Both the position numbers and the translations under genes were made by a program. From assembly GCA_036873135.1 (NCBI GenBank), contig JAPTYO010000009.1, positions 29,595,756 to 29,659,755 of the forward strand: DNA of 64,000 nucleotides. The letters run 5' to 3'. A model generated the notes under the pieces. The model saw only the letters and a program-made list of their open reading frames with translations, made no database searches and had not been told where the DNA came from. The stretch is from Clarkia xantiana subsp. parviflora. Taxonomy: Eukaryota; Streptophyta; Magnoliopsida; Myrtales; Onagraceae. Of this stretch, positions 9,660 to 21,329 are shown piece by piece. Positions within the stretch are counted from its first letter, which is position 1; each line of letters begins with the position of its first letter.

Positions 9660-10375
9660 GGTGCGTGATGTTAAGTCGCCGCGAATGGCGCAAGTTATCT
9701 ATCGATTGATCCGATGTAAGCCAACTTTGAGTTGTTTATGAATAAAAGAAGTTGCTTCCGATCAAATTGCTTTTAGATTGATTCTAACTGTTAGTAAGTC
9801 GTCCTGAAGGACGCGATAAAAGCCTTTCGAGGTACGATTAAAAGCCTTCCGAGGTACGAGTAAGACGTCCTGAAGGACGCGATAAAAAGCCTTTCGAGGT
9901 ACGAACAAAAGCCTTACGAGGTACGATTAAGTCGCCTTTATGGCGCGATAAAAAGCCTTTCGAGGTACGGACAAAAGCCTTACGAGGTATGAGTAAGTCG
10001 TCTTTATGATGCAACCAAAAAGCCTAGCTATGAATAAAAGCCCTAAGGGGTCCGCGTAAGTCGTCTTTATGATGCAGCAAAAAGCCTTAAGGGGTATGAT
10101 TAAGTCGTCTAGAATGACGCGATAAAAAGCCTTAAAGGGTGCGAAAAAATCATCTTAAGTGATGTACAAAATTGCCTTGAACGGCATGGACGAGAGAAAC
10201 CTTAAAGTGGTGAAGTCCCGAGGAAAACGTCGCGAAAGACGTGTGAAATCACATTAAATGATGTGGACGAGAAACCTTAAGTGGTAAGTCCTTGTGAAGC
10301 ATCGGAAGGATGTATGAAGTCATCTTAAGTGATGCATCAGAACGTTTTAAGTAACAAGTCAAGTCGCTTTAAGTA
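9660..10375 (+). repeat. Tandem array of short compensated hairpins after pol
   Basis: Degenerate repeat of the pattern aagt-[stem]-loop-[stem]-cgataaaaagcctttcgaggtacg. The short palindromes differ in sequence but stay paired. Examples are CGCC/GGCG (9677-9690), CGTCC/GGACG (9800-9813), CGCC/GGCG (9933-9945), CGTC/GACG (10106-10119), CATC/GATG (10151-10164), TGCC/GGCA (10173-10186), ACGTC/GACGT (10227-10242) and CATC/GATG (10321-10334). Alternating CCT-ttcg-AGG units lie between. No coding frame spans the array. Confidence 0.75.
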
Positions 10376-10495
10376 GTGCAATAATGATCAAGACTAAAGT
10401 AGATGAAAGGAATTTTTATAAGGGCTCGAAGGCCTAAAGGTTCCGATACAAGGAGAATACAAAGAGGAAAGTACAAGGACTTAAAGAATAAAGCA
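10376..10495 (+). other. Short spacer between hairpin array and antisense gene
   Basis: About 120 bases. On the minus strand this is immediately downstream of the antisense gene stop (10496-10498), so its 3' UTR and poly(A) site should lie here. I see no clear AATAAA on the minus strand. Confidence 0.4.
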
Positions 10496-13202
10496 TTAAG
10501 CTTGGTCCTTGTTGGAAGTTGGGTCCACAGCAGCTTTGGAGGGAGCAGGATTCGCGGGGTCCTGGGCAGAAGGCTCCGCAGTTTGTGGAGTCGGGTCCGC
10601 GGCACCTTCAGGGGCATCGACCTCATCACTTTCCGCGGGGAGGCTGAAGTATTTCTCCGCGAAGGGGGCGAGGGTCTCGGACTTCTTGAAGTCAATGGCA
10701 TCCTCGTATACCGTGTAAAGCTGCTCGACGGCATTGAATAGAACGTTCTCCACCTCGGTTTTGCAGAACCCCACGGCATCCGCCTTGAAATCATCGGAGT
10801 TCCGATACTCCTCGCGACCCTCCTGGCGACCCTCCTGGCGACCCTCCTGGCGACCTTGAGCTTTCGCCTCAGCCAGCCTGGCAGGAAATTCAGCCTTCTC
10901 GGCCTCGAGTCCCGCCTTAGCTTCCTCGAGAATGCTCTTCTCGAGGGCGAATTGCCTCTTCTCCGCCTCGTGCCGCTGCTGTTCCTCCTTGAGCATCCTC
11001 CGCTCCCAACGCAGCACGGCTTCATGATCATGAACCTGCTTTTGCAAGTCCATAGCCTTCTGGCCGAGGAGGGACTGCTCCTTAACTATCTTCTCCCTTG
11101 CCGCCACAGCGTCGGCAAGGTCCTCCTGGAGCTTGGCCAAGGCTTTGGGGTCCGACCTGGCCTGCTCCTCCTCCAAAGCACCCTTCAGAGCAAGGATGTA
11201 ACCAAAGCAGCGCTGTTGGTTCGCAGTTTCCTAAGGCAAAAGGGAAAGAGATTAAGGTCCGATAATTGAGGGCAAGAACAACGAAGGCAAGAACAAAAGC
11301 GAGAGTAAAGTTTTACCTCCATTCGACGGATAGCCATGTCGCGAAGGTCCTCCTCGATATCTTCCCGTGCCAAGGAGATCGGGCGTCTCAAGGCTGGTGG
11401 AATTGACCCTGCCAGCAGATGCAGGGCCAATTCTGGCTGAAGGTCTCCCCGATGGAGTGGGACCCCTTGAAGAGACTCGATCGGGTTCCAGGGAACCGTC
11501 TCTTGATCGGGGGTGTAAACCTTGTAAAGGTTCCCATCCACGGGGAGAGGAGGGATGACCTTGGAAGCCTCAGTCGGAGGAGCCTCAGTCGGGGGCTCCG
11601 GAGTTGGAGAGCGCAGATCCAGGGGAGGACTCCGAGACACGTCCTCCACAGTTGGCCTCAGGATGCTCCGCCCTGGTCTTTGGCGGGGGATCAGGCCTTC
11701 AGTTGGCTCCTCGGAGGAGGGGGAAGCCTCCAAGTTAGTCACCTGACGGAACTGAGCTTCCGTCGGGGCATCCTCAGCCATCGGCTCCTGTGGAGTCGCA
11801 GCCCTCGCTGGAGTTGCAGCCTTCGTCGGAGTAAGAGCCTCCGATGGACCTGCGGTTGCGGGACGAATAAAGTCAGGAAGTGTATTATTCGGGCACCAGA
11901 TGATACCTCGCGGGACGTGTTGGTCCTTTCCAAAGAATTTGTAGTATCCCGCCTTGAGGACGTGGGGGGTTTCCCCTCGAAGTATATATTTGATTTCTCG
12001 GACCCGCGACTCCCGGTCAGCGGGGATAAACTCCTTGGGAACCAACCTCCTATATTTCTTAATAGCATGGCGAACGCGCTTACCTTCCTCGGTAGTGGTG
12101 ACACCGAAGGCTTTGTCTATCTCCTCTCTTCTGGCCCGCTTGGCCATCCCGACCTGCTCCTCGGTCGGAGGAGCTGCAGAAGAAGAGGCTCCCCTCTTCA
12201 AGGACTTCCGCTTTCGCTTGGAGCCCTGGACAGCATCGGTCTCCCCCTGCTTCAACACGAGATGGGTCAGCAGAGATGCCTTCTTGGCTGCAAAAATGAA
12301 AATAAAAGGCAGTTAGAAGTGTTACCCAAAGAACCAGGTTGTCAGAAATTGAATCGAGGAGTTGGACCCCGATCTGGATCAGGTCCCCCTCCACGAGCTT
12401 GTTGGCATCGAGGGGAGTGAAAGATTCCCCCCAACGGTAAAGCTGGACCAGTTAAAGAGTGTTGAAGTCATCCTCGGTGTAGACTTCAAACTTGGGGGCA
12501 GGGTCCGCCACAACCTCCCATCGGGGCCATGGGATAGAGCTGCTCTGAACGAAGAAGTAGTACTTCTTCCATCCACTATTGTCGGACCCTGAGTCACGAA
12601 TGAGCCCCCGATCCTTGTTAAACTTCCAGGTCTCGCCATCCCAGCTGAATTGAGAAAGCTGCTCCCTGGTCTATTTGGGGAGTCGGGGGGTGAAGGAACA
12701 GACGCCAGCCTTGTTACACTTCATCCCGTAGAAGGTACGGAAGAGCAGCAAGTTGTACGTCCATTGTTGGCGGAGGCACAGAACCTGGAAGGCGTTCCAC
12801 ACGCGGATAGCGTGTGGAGAGAAGGTGGTTGGATGCGTCTGATAGAAGTTGCACATCTCAACCAGATTCCCGCAAAAAGGGAATCGGATCCCGGCATTTA
12901 TCTGCCCCGTAGAGATGAAAACCTCCCCTTCTCGGGGGCGGGTAACTATGTGTCTCCTCCTGGTGGTTGGCTGGGAATCATAGGGAAAGCGGGGTTCCCA
13001 GGCCGAAGTAATGCAGCCTTCCCGGAGAGCAGCTTCGTACAGAGTCTCTGAGATTTCGTTAGTAGCAAGCTCAAAGGTAAAGGGGTTCCTTCCTCCGGAA
13101 CTGGCCTCGTCTAAAAACGGCCATAACGGGAAAACTCAGGAAAGGAAACGAAGACAAATTTAGTAAATCGCGGGGACCAAGAAGGAAAACCTTACCAGAC
13201 AT
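10496..13202 (-). pseudogene. Antisense spliced gene of RetB: gypsy-type transposon domain (PF04195-like) plus coiled coil
   Basis: The gene is on the strand opposite to gag-pol. ATG is at 13202-13200; exon 1 is 7 bases. An 85-base intron (13195-13111, GTAAGG...TTTTTAG) joins in frame to give MSDEASSGGRNPFTFEL. A second intron (11316-11231, 86 bases, GTAAAA...TGCCTTAG) joins RRME to ETANQQRCFGY and keeps the frame to the TAA at 10498-10496. The N-terminal part (INAGIRFPF, AIRVWNAFQVLC, GWKKYYFFV) resembles the putative gypsy-type transposon family PF04195. The C-terminal part is a long charged coiled coil with a GRQE repeat. Two in-frame stops (12673-12671 TAG, 12454-12452 TAA) break this copy. 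A further intron may end at TTTTGCAG near 12291 but I cannot place its donor. Function is unknown. Confidence 0.8.
10811..10855 (-). repeat. 12-base minisatellite coding GRQE repeats
   Basis: Four near-exact copies of ctcctggcgacc (plus strand) encode Gly-Arg-Gln-Glu repeats in the coiled-coil region of the antisense gene. The copy number change stays in frame. Confidence 0.85.
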
Positions 13203-13757
13203 AGCGAGCGGTTGATAGGAGAAGATGAAGAAAGATCTTGACGGCTGGAGGCCTTGGATCACCGGAGAATCAAGTGAGACTGAGAGAGAAAAGCTTCGAG
13301 GCTTAACAATGGCAGAGTTCGCAGAAACTAGAACGGCAAGGAAGGAGTGAATAGTGCCAGGGTTTTGGCTTTTATATGTGAAAGACAGCTGGACAGATTC
13401 AAATCTGGACCGTTGAAGATGAAACGACTCAATTTGGATCGCCAAGATTATAGGGGACAATACGGAAGAGACGTTAGTGACGTAATATTTCTTTTTCAGA
13501 AAGTAAAAGTCACGCCTCCTTAGGCGTCGTTTCATTATCTCTAGCATTTAATGGTGGAGTAAACGAGGAGTCTCCTCGGATTTGGCAACTGTCCTTGGAG
13601 TCTCGAGGAATTGTGAGTGAGAAGCTCTGTAATTCAAGAGTTATGCCCAAGGTAAAAGCCTCCGATGGTAATATCGGGAGGTCTAAAGATGAAAGCCTTC
13701 GACGACGAGGTCGGGAGGTCTGGAATTAGAAGACACGACGGACTGCAAGTCACCCAT
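13203..13757 (+). other. Region between antisense gene start and polypurine tract
   Basis: About 550 bases that must hold the promoter of the antisense gene on the minus strand if it is transcribed. Short paired motifs such as cctccgatgg...atcgggagg recur (13650-13725). I see no coding frame and no convincing TATA box. Confidence 0.4.
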
Positions 13758-13771
13758 GTCTTGGGGGCAAA
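13758..13771 (+). other. Polypurine tract of RetB
   Basis: GTCTTGGGGGCAAA lies directly before the 3' LTR start TGATGGG. TatD has the nearly identical GTCTCGGGGGCAAG at the same place (51611). This is the expected plus-strand primer. Confidence 0.7.
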
Positions 13772-14524
13772 TGATGGGTTCCGATGATATCGTTAGCCCC
13801 GTTAACAGCCAATAAACGGCCCAGTGGGCCTTGTAAAAGACCGGGAAGGTCCAGAAGCCCAGTACGAAAGGTCCTGACGAGATCGGTCCCGATATATGAG
13901 CTGAATGCTCCCGACGAGAAGCCTCTGAGTAGGCCCCGATATGCCTTTGAGAAGGCCCCGATAATAAAGCCCCGAGAAAGTTGGCCCTGTCCCGTCGGAC
14001 GAGGGGTCCTGGGTGGTGACCTAGAATGAGATAACTCTGGAGTCCCCGATATGGATTGGGACTCGTGATCAGAGGATAAGACCAAGAAACCCGCCTACTA
14101 AATAGATTAGTGGGGAAACAGTTGAGATACGGATAAGCTCCCCCAAGATACGCAGGGCGTGCCCGAGATACGCGGAGCATGGGCAAGATACGCGGAGCGT
14201 GGGGCGAGATACGCGGAGCGTGGGGCGAGATACACGGAATCCCGAACGAGATATACGGAACGTGGGTAAAACTGCCAGGCGCGGTTACAGGTAACTGAGG
14301 CAACTTCCCCTCCTATAAAAAGGAGGAAGTTACCTCAGAAAACACACATTCTCTAATACGAACATTAGATTACTGCTATCCACCCCATTGTTCATACTCT
14401 CATTTAAGCATCGGAGAGGGATTCTGGGTCACCACCCAGGTCATCCCCTTTTGCAGGATTACGCGGAGCCCAGGAGTTCAAGTTTCCGTCAAGAACGTAA
14501 CGGAGCTTCGACCGTGATCCAACA
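13772..14524 (+). repeat. 3' LTR of RetB, complete (753 bases)
   Basis: It starts TGATGGGTTCC after the polypurine tract and ends ...gatccaaca. It carries six ~20-base gagatac units (about 14121-14267) against four in the 5' LTR, a TATA box, and the same inverted repeat. The boundary with the flank (atgaagaatt) is clean. Confidence 0.88.
14295..14338 (+). promoter_or_regulatory. TATA box in an inverted repeat, RetB 3' LTR
   Basis: Same arms and TATAAAAA loop as at 3757-3800, unchanged between the two LTRs. Confidence 0.62.
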
Positions 14525-15837
14525 ATGAAGAATTTAATTGGAGAGAATATACAAGTCTTCTTACACAATTAGACATTGCCACATGATAGTCACAAATGAG
14601 AGTACTTGAAATTTTGAACATATATACATTGCAAGAAATAATGGAGCGCGTTAACTCTTGTATTGTGAGGGAGGAGGCGATGAGCCATAAGAAACAACAA
14701 CTCACTCAAATGTCACAAAATACCCAATAGGAGTTAACACCCGGAAAGCTTTCACAAGGTTCCAACAACCATCGTGAGCCAAGATACAGTACCCTGACTT
14801 GTAAAGAGTCAACGGGATTTTAGGAAGTACCATATAGAATATTAGCATCTCCTCGAGCCGAGAATGATGTTCTCATGGAAATAAATATCAACCGATGGTA
14901 GAATTATCATAGTGTCAGGGGCATCAAACTGAAGCCTACAAGAGAAAATAAGAAATGGAAGAACTAATCCAGATGATTTCACTTGAAAGACATTCGGTAA
15001 ATTCGCAACAACGGGATCCAACGAAGAAAGATAATGAGTACATATTCCCCTCTCAAAGACTACCACAAAAGAAGAAGACTTGAAGATCCACCAAGAATAG
15101 TGAATCAAAATTACAACACAACCCCCACCTACCTAAAGGTAACAAGTCTCTCTTCCATATTTATAGGATCCATGCAAGGAAGAAGTTGAGAAAACACCAT
15201 TGGACTTGGATATGTGAAACAAAAGCGGTCACATCGCTAGAAATAGCTATAAGCCCCCCCCCCCCCCCCCCTATAGAGCCAATCATTTCGAAAAGATGAT
15301 AACAATTTGATAGCCGCCTATGGCTAGGCAAGATCAACAAAAAGAAGGAACTCATAAAATGTAAAAGTAAGAATGTGCTTAGAATCGGCTCAATACTACA
15401 GTAAACATATCAACAAATGACAAGCCTTCAAATGAAGAAGGATTCAGAGAAGGAATGAACTCTCAAACCTCAACCAACTAAATAAGCAACCTCCAAAACG
15501 AGAAGGTCACACAAAATCACCACCATACCAATGGTCAATGCACACCGACTTGGAAAAAAAAGATGATAGGGTGTCCACAAACACATTCAATGACGGCCAC
15601 TTGAAGAAGTCCTCGCCTAGTGAAGCATCAAATGCAAGAGTTCCAAACACAACACAACTAAGGGAGGCAATGAATCCCCACCAAGAAGGAGGCAGCTCGC
15701 CCCCAAAGGCGATCTACCATACTTATAAGTTTTACCATTAGTACGCTTATACTCTAATAGACTATGATGTTCTATGACAGGAAACCACAAGACTCCAACT
15801 CTTAATTGATATGATCTACTGCAAAATTAGACAATCA
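14525..15837. other. Unrecognised AT-rich stretch with a C18 run
   Basis: No gene recognised. Frames up to 88 codons occur on minus (for example 14842-15108) without a known motif. A run of 18 C lies at 15254-15271. Because a hairpin array of the type seen in RetB follows at 15838, this could be the 3' internal part of another degraded Tat element in minus orientation. That is inference only. Confidence 0.35.
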
Positions 15838-16800
15838 CTATTTGGAAAAAACACCCAAGTAGTGGATGAAGATATACGAGCCCTATTTAAGATTAAAAAA
15901 ACTCTAAGTAGTGGACTTATACAACCCTACTTGGGAAAAACCAAGGTAGAGATCGACGCTTTACGAGCCATACTTTAGAGGAAAAAAACTCTAAGTACTG
16001 GACTTCTATAACATTACTTGGGAAACCCAAGTAGTGGTCGATGCTCTACGAGCCCTACTTTAGAGAAAAATACTCTTAAGTAGTGGACTTCTACAACCCT
16101 ACTTAGGAAAAACCCAAGTAGCAAACGATTACTTGAGAGAAAAAAAAAACTATAAATAGTGGAGTTCAACAACCCTACTTAGGAAAAACCAAAGTAAGAC
16201 CGGCGTTCTACGAGCCCAACTTTAGATAAAAAAACTCTAAGTAGTGGACTTCTACAACCATGCTTAGGATCAACTCAAGTAGCAGGCAAAGATCGACATA
16301 TGACATTCCCTACTAAAGAAAAAAAAATCCTAGTAGCAGACGAGAAGCGACATTTCCTACTTTGGAGGAAAATCTCCAAGTAACAAAAGAAAAAAAAACA
16401 TTCCCTACATGGAGAAATATCCTGAGTGGTGAACAAGAATATCAACATCCCCTACTTGTTAGTCACTCCAAGATGAGGGAGGAAAACAACATTCCCGATT
16501 ATTGAGAAAAACTCCAAGTATTGGGCAAGAAGATGGACATCCTCTGCTTGGTAACCACTCGATGCGGGAGAAAAACAACATTCCCTACTTTGTAGGAAAA
16601 CTCCAAGTAGTGGGCAAGAAAAACGATATACCCCATATAGAGAAAAAAACTTCAAGTAGTGTAAGAAGAAGAACATTCCCTACTAGGAGAGAAAAATTCA
16701 AAGTACCAAAAGAAGAATAATAATCTCCACAAGGAGAGAAAAATCCAGGTAGCAGACGAAAAACGACACTCCCTGCTCGGAAAGAAAATTTTGAGTAATA
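15838..16800. repeat. Tandem ~85-base array with TACTT...AAGTA hairpins
   Basis: Repeats of the form ctaagtagtggacttctacaaccctacttgggaaaaacccaagtag have a period near 80-90 bases and decay to the right. Stems vary but pair: TACTTGGG/CCCAAGTA (16015-16033, perfect 8-base stem), TACTTTAGAG/CTCTAAGTA (about 15971-15996), and ACTTTGGAG/CTCCAAGT (about 16359-16381). No coding frame is convincing. Confidence 0.7.
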
Positions 16801-17138
16801 GGCAACAAGAGGAGATGGAATGGGGATTTGTAGTGCCTGATTAATTTATAGTCCATATATATTGTCTTCACTGTTTCAAGTAGCTAAGTGATTCTTTAGT
16901 GTTTCTTGTAATTAAAATTCTTTGGAGAGAAGGTAAGCAATGAAAAAATATGATCGATGATAAGCTTAAAGAACTATGAAAGAAGCAATCGAGAAATCAC
17001 AATGTCAGCACAATTTTCTTATTTATTTGCTAGTTTTTATTCCAATTTCTCAATACCTAATGTTTTTCAATGTTCCCGTTGAACAAATATTTGGGCTTGT
17101 CTTATTTGTAAATGTTAATAGCAGGAGTTGAAAGAGAA
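16801..17138. other. AT-rich spacer, nothing recognised
   Basis: About 340 bases with no frame, repeat or motif I can name. Confidence 0.4.
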
Positions 17139-18060
17139 TAGTGTTTCTACAAAAAAAAAAAAAAAAAAAGAAATGTGATTGTCTCACATCGATGGGAGTT
17201 GTAAAACTTAACTCACTAACAGAATTCCCATCATTGTTGGCGGAACTAATATTCTGTCGACGAAAATTGGTCGTTAACTGAAAAGAATTCTTACGCAAAG
17301 ATCTATTATACCGACCAACAATTATTTTTCTAAATTTTTTTTTTCTCGACGTAATAATTTCGGTCAGTAAACGTTGAACTATTACTGACAAAATAAATAT
17401 TTCATCGACTAAATCTTTACCGATGGAAATACTTTTGTCGTCCAATATGAAAATGAACAAATATATTTGAATACCTATATTTCTGGACCAAATCTCAACT
17501 TAGATGAAAAATTATGAAGTTTTCCAATGAAATTCGTTTCGGTTAGCAAATATGTTGTCTTTGCCGAAGAAATTTTTATTTAGTCGACAAAAATATGAAC
17601 TTTTTCCAAATAAATCTTAATTTGGTCGGCAAAATATGAACTTTCTCAACGAAACTCTTATTTGGTTGGCAAATATGATATATTTCCCCACAAAATATCA
17701 ATTTAGTTGGTAAAAGTATGATCTTTGCAGAAGAAATATTTTTATTTAGTCCACAAAAATATGAACTTGGCCGACAAAGTTAAATTTTGTGGGAAAACAT
17801 GAGACCTATTTTAATTTTAATAAATGATCTTTACTGAAAAAATTACGATTTTTTTGTGAAATATGTTATATTTCCAATGAAATCTTAAATTAGTCGGCAA
17901 AAAAATATCTTTGCCGAGAAAATTTTGATTGGTCGGCAAAAATAAAATATTTTCCTATGAAATTTTTATTTGGTTGGCAGATGTAATTCAGCAGCCGACA
18001 AAATACAAATGTCATCAGCAAAGAAAAAGAGTTCGGGTATTATATGATTTATATTATATA
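17139..18060 (+). repeat. CACTA-like subterminal repeats (degraded DNA transposon)
   Basis: About ten degenerate copies of a ~55-60-base unit contain ttatttggtcggcaaa and gaaatctt with tttgccgaagaaatt. TCGGC-containing subterminal repeats are typical of plant CACTA transposons. The start tagtgtttctacaaaaa (17145) resembles a mutated CACTA terminus. Similar motifs in the opposite orientation lie at 22020-22110 (ggccaaataaaaattt, tttgtcgataaa), so the element may extend that far. No transposase is seen. Confidence 0.4.
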
Positions 18061-18095
18061 CTAGAATGGTAGCACACGCGTTGCGTGTGCAGCCA
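18061..18095 (-). mobile_element. Helitron-type 3' terminus
   Basis: On the minus strand: perfect 8-base hairpin GCACACGC-aac-GCGTGTGC, seven bases, then CTAG followed by T (A at 18060 on plus). Hairpin plus CTRR before a T is the Helitron 3' signature. The element would extend rightward. A possible 5' end (A then TCTAATC on minus) is at 22011, but this is uncertain. No Rep/helicase is seen, so it would be non-autonomous. Confidence 0.5.
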
Positions 18096-20039
18096 ATCAT
18101 CGACAAAAAAAAAAAAAAAATAGTAACAATTTTTTATATATATGTTACATATGCATATTCTATTAAAAAATGTTACATATACAAAAGTTAAATTACTTTA
18201 TTTTTGTAATTAAAAACCGGCCAAAAAAAATTAAATTAAATTTCATTAATTCAAAATTATAATTACAAATTTCTCTTCTTAACAAGGTAAAATATAATTA
18301 CGGAGGAACTCTTTTAACCATAGACAAAGTATACATAACACATTTAAGAGGGAAAATGATGATCATTTAATTTTCACACGCAAGTAATTCAATCATCCTA
18401 CTAAAATTAAATTTTCTGGAAATTAAAACAGTTGGGCTACGAAATATTTACTAACTATATATATATATATATATTATATTAAAGATACACTCTTAAAATA
18501 ACTGTATTTTTTTTAATGAACATATATGATCTTATGTATTTAAATAATAGCTATTATCCAAAGGTTAATTTCATCATTTAAGATTTAACCTACCATCTAG
18601 AAGAAAGAAAACCGATGCAAAGTTTCTCCACGACTCTGTCACTCACAGCCTAAACTCACACTCAACAAAATATATATATCATTAAATTCACATGCAGCAA
18701 AATAGATTGCAGATGTATTTTTCATATTCATTACATAGGTAGATAAACAAACCAATTCTAATATTTCAATAATAGATCTCATAAATGATATCTAAAAGAA
18801 ATTTTTTATAAAAGATTTGCTCATTGTTGATTAGTGAAAGTCAATAGAAAACAAACTTTGATGGAGCGGCTATACACAATCGAACCCGACTCCAAGATTA
18901 AACCCAACTTTCAACAAAAGCAAATTGCTAAGTACCATGAACAGATCATAAGTACCACCGCAATATTTAATTCAAAGTTACACACGTTAATATAGATAAC
19001 ACGGTTAAAAGAAGGATGAGCCGAAAGATACATTCTTCGAACAAGTGAAATGCAAGGTGAACAGAACTTCTAAATAACATAGTTTTGGTCAACTCAAACA
19101 ACTAAAACTATATTATACACAAAGTTAAAAATATTTAAAACTATACACTTACACTCGGTCAAAACTATATTCAACATGCTATTGTGGATAAAGATGAATT
19201 TTTAAACGTTTTAATCGTCAATTTGAGGTATAAAGGATCCTATCGGCGGAGTGGTCAGCTGCACCATCTTCTCCACCACCTTGGCCTTGATAGAATTCTT
19301 ATTGTTCTCTGCAGCATTTTCATCAAGAAAGATTATTATTATTTGGTTTAAGAATATACTCGACAACAATATGAAAACTGGATGGGTAAAATCAAATTTG
19401 CATGATTTCAATTGAAGGGCTAATCTTAGGAAAATTAAGGGTTATTCTTAGAAAATATAGTTAAATAGAAACCTACAAAATTGCAGGATTTTAACTGATA
19501 AATAATGGAAGAAGCCTCTAATACCGACTAAATCTAGAGAGCATACTCGAAGAAGTAATCTAAACAGAAAAGCAGCAATTTAATCGTATTTTGGTCCACC
19601 CTTAAACATGAGTAGGTAGGTTAGGAGGGGGATAACATAATTAATAAACACAATTTAATCAATTGAGGCAATAATGTAACTGAGATTCTAAGAATGAGAC
19701 AACAAACTGACTATACCAACCAATCAAGTGCAGAACAAGTGAATACGCAATTCTACCAAAAGTCTGAGTTCTAATCAAAGATAGACTCGTGTTCTTCAAT
19801 GATAGTTTTATAGTTGCAAACCAAGCCATATGAAACCGTTGATCATAAAAATAAATTGATACATTCAGGGGGAACCGAAATAACATCAGAAATCTAATGG
19901 AGCTGTACCTCATTCGCCACCATCCAGGAGAGAGATGTAGTCAAGTGCAGTAACAATTAATTAAACTTAAACAGTAATTAAGAGTTCACATCATATGAAC
20001 ACAATTCATTAAATTGACAAACGAGATATATAGAAGATT
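18096..20039. other. AT-rich stretch, no firm gene
   Basis: Mostly AT-rich with a TA microsatellite at about 18457-18480. On minus, 19325-19211 gives a short hydrophilic tail (KAKVVEKMVQLTTPPIGSF) ending in a stop. It could be a last exon of the same decayed gene as the LRR exon at 21330-21572. I cannot support this further. Confidence 0.3.
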
Positions 20040-20800
20040 CAACCTACATACCTCAAAAAGCTCTGCGGACATAATAAACAATGAAAGACTTTAAAAACCA
20101 GAATTTAGAAGCGTTGAACATGAATTTTGTTAAGAATAAATATTAATTGAAACCAGTAAATCGAACAGCATATTTATGCAGCCTTTGGCCAATCCAGCAC
20201 AGAGATAAGGGTTGCGGGTGCTGGAAAAAATAATAAGAGATATCTTACACTTCAAGAAGATTTAACTAACACGCCTCAAATTAGCTTCATAAGTCAGAAT
20301 CTGCAAGATTTCACCCAATTTTTCTACAACAACAAGATTCAACAAAACAACATAAGCCGAAATTGAAGACATATTGACTTTCGATTAAACAATGATAAAT
20401 CAATATATGTGTTTCAATCAGTAAAAGCATAGAGTTAATCATGTTAGGAATAAATATTAACTCCAACAAAGTGAATTAACCTGCATATATATATATTTAG
20501 CCTCTTTGTCAGTCCAAAGCATATATTAGGCCTGCAAGAGCTGCAAAATAGTGCATATCTCAATAAGAGATATCTTATACTTTAAGATGGTTCAACAAAT
20601 ATACCTCAAAATTGAAGCTCTATAAACATAATAAGTGAAAAAAACTTTAAAGAACCAGAATCTGCAAGACTTGAACCAGAAATTTGGTGAACACAGCAAA
20701 TTCAACAAAGCAACATAAACCAAGGTCGAAAACCTATTGGATCGACTAAATTATGTTAAACAGATAGATGTTCCTTGATCACTCCAAAATAGAAAGTAAA
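20040..20800 (-). repeat. Degenerate duplication inside the decayed gene region
   Basis: Segments near 20055-20300 and 20580-20760 share ctcaaa...agctctata/gcggacataataa...gaaaaactttaaagaaccagaatctgcaag and agagatatctta-tactt. On minus both copies show an exon-like block after a pyrimidine-rich ...CAG. They look like duplicated intron/exon units of one decayed gene. Confidence 0.4.
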
Positions 20801-21329
20801 TTAACCTGCATATATATTTAGTTCCATTGCATCTCCTCAGGCGTACCTCTCCAGAATTACTATTTGATAACAAACTTGTAAGATTTAGAATGTTATGAAC
20901 ATGCACCAAGTAATTATAAAAGCTGACTTTTATTAGGAGAAAGATCACACTCTAGCTAAGCACAAAAACTTTATAAATTTGCCATCATTTTGGAAAATCT
21001 ATATGCATGGCCTGACACAAATTCTCAACATAATGCTGCTGGAAAAATCTGAAAATCACAGACAACATCATGGTCCAAATGTTTCACCATCCACACAAAT
21101 TAGGAATGCATGCTGAAGAATTGGTACAAGTTGAGTGAATAAATTCAAGCATAATATCGAGTAGAAAGATTAAATTGAAGTAAGCATTTAAGGGAAGTGA
21201 AACACATAACATTGCTCTCTAACGATAACAATACGTAATACTAATCAGTTAATACGAACCTAACAGATTTCATTGAATATTAGTCTTTTTTTGGTAGTGT
21301 ATTTGCTTAATAAAGACTTTGGAACTTAC

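Larger units (their letters stand above)
3294..14524 (+). mobile_element. RetB: Tat-lineage Ty3/gypsy retrotransposon with antisense gene (5' LTR truncated by nested Ogre)
   Basis: Order on plus: partial 5' LTR, primer site, gag, retropepsin, RT, RNase H, second RNase H, integrase, hairpin array, antisense spliced gene on minus, polypurine tract GTCTTGGGGGCAAA, complete 3' LTR. Two RNase H modules after RT are a known Tat-lineage hallmark. The integrase has no chromodomain after its C-terminal module. All coding parts carry nonsense codons, so this copy is defective. The left end of its 5' LTR lies beyond the nested Ogre, outside the window, so its own target duplication cannot be tested; the right flank starts atgaa. 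Confidence 0.88.

Noticed and set aside
12291..12328. 37-base intron GTAACA...TTTTGCAG in the antisense gene
   Set aside because: Too short for a plant intron. The acceptor may be real but the donor is unknown, so it was not annotated as a defined intron.
11419..12420. 333-codon plus-strand frame
   Set aside because: Opposite strand of the antisense RetB gene. Residues show no domain, and the minus frame has the family motifs and splice sites.
15254..15271. C18 homopolymer as a possible quadruplex signal
   Set aside because: A single homopolymer run in decayed repeat DNA. No grouped G-runs pattern, and it is prone to sequencing error.
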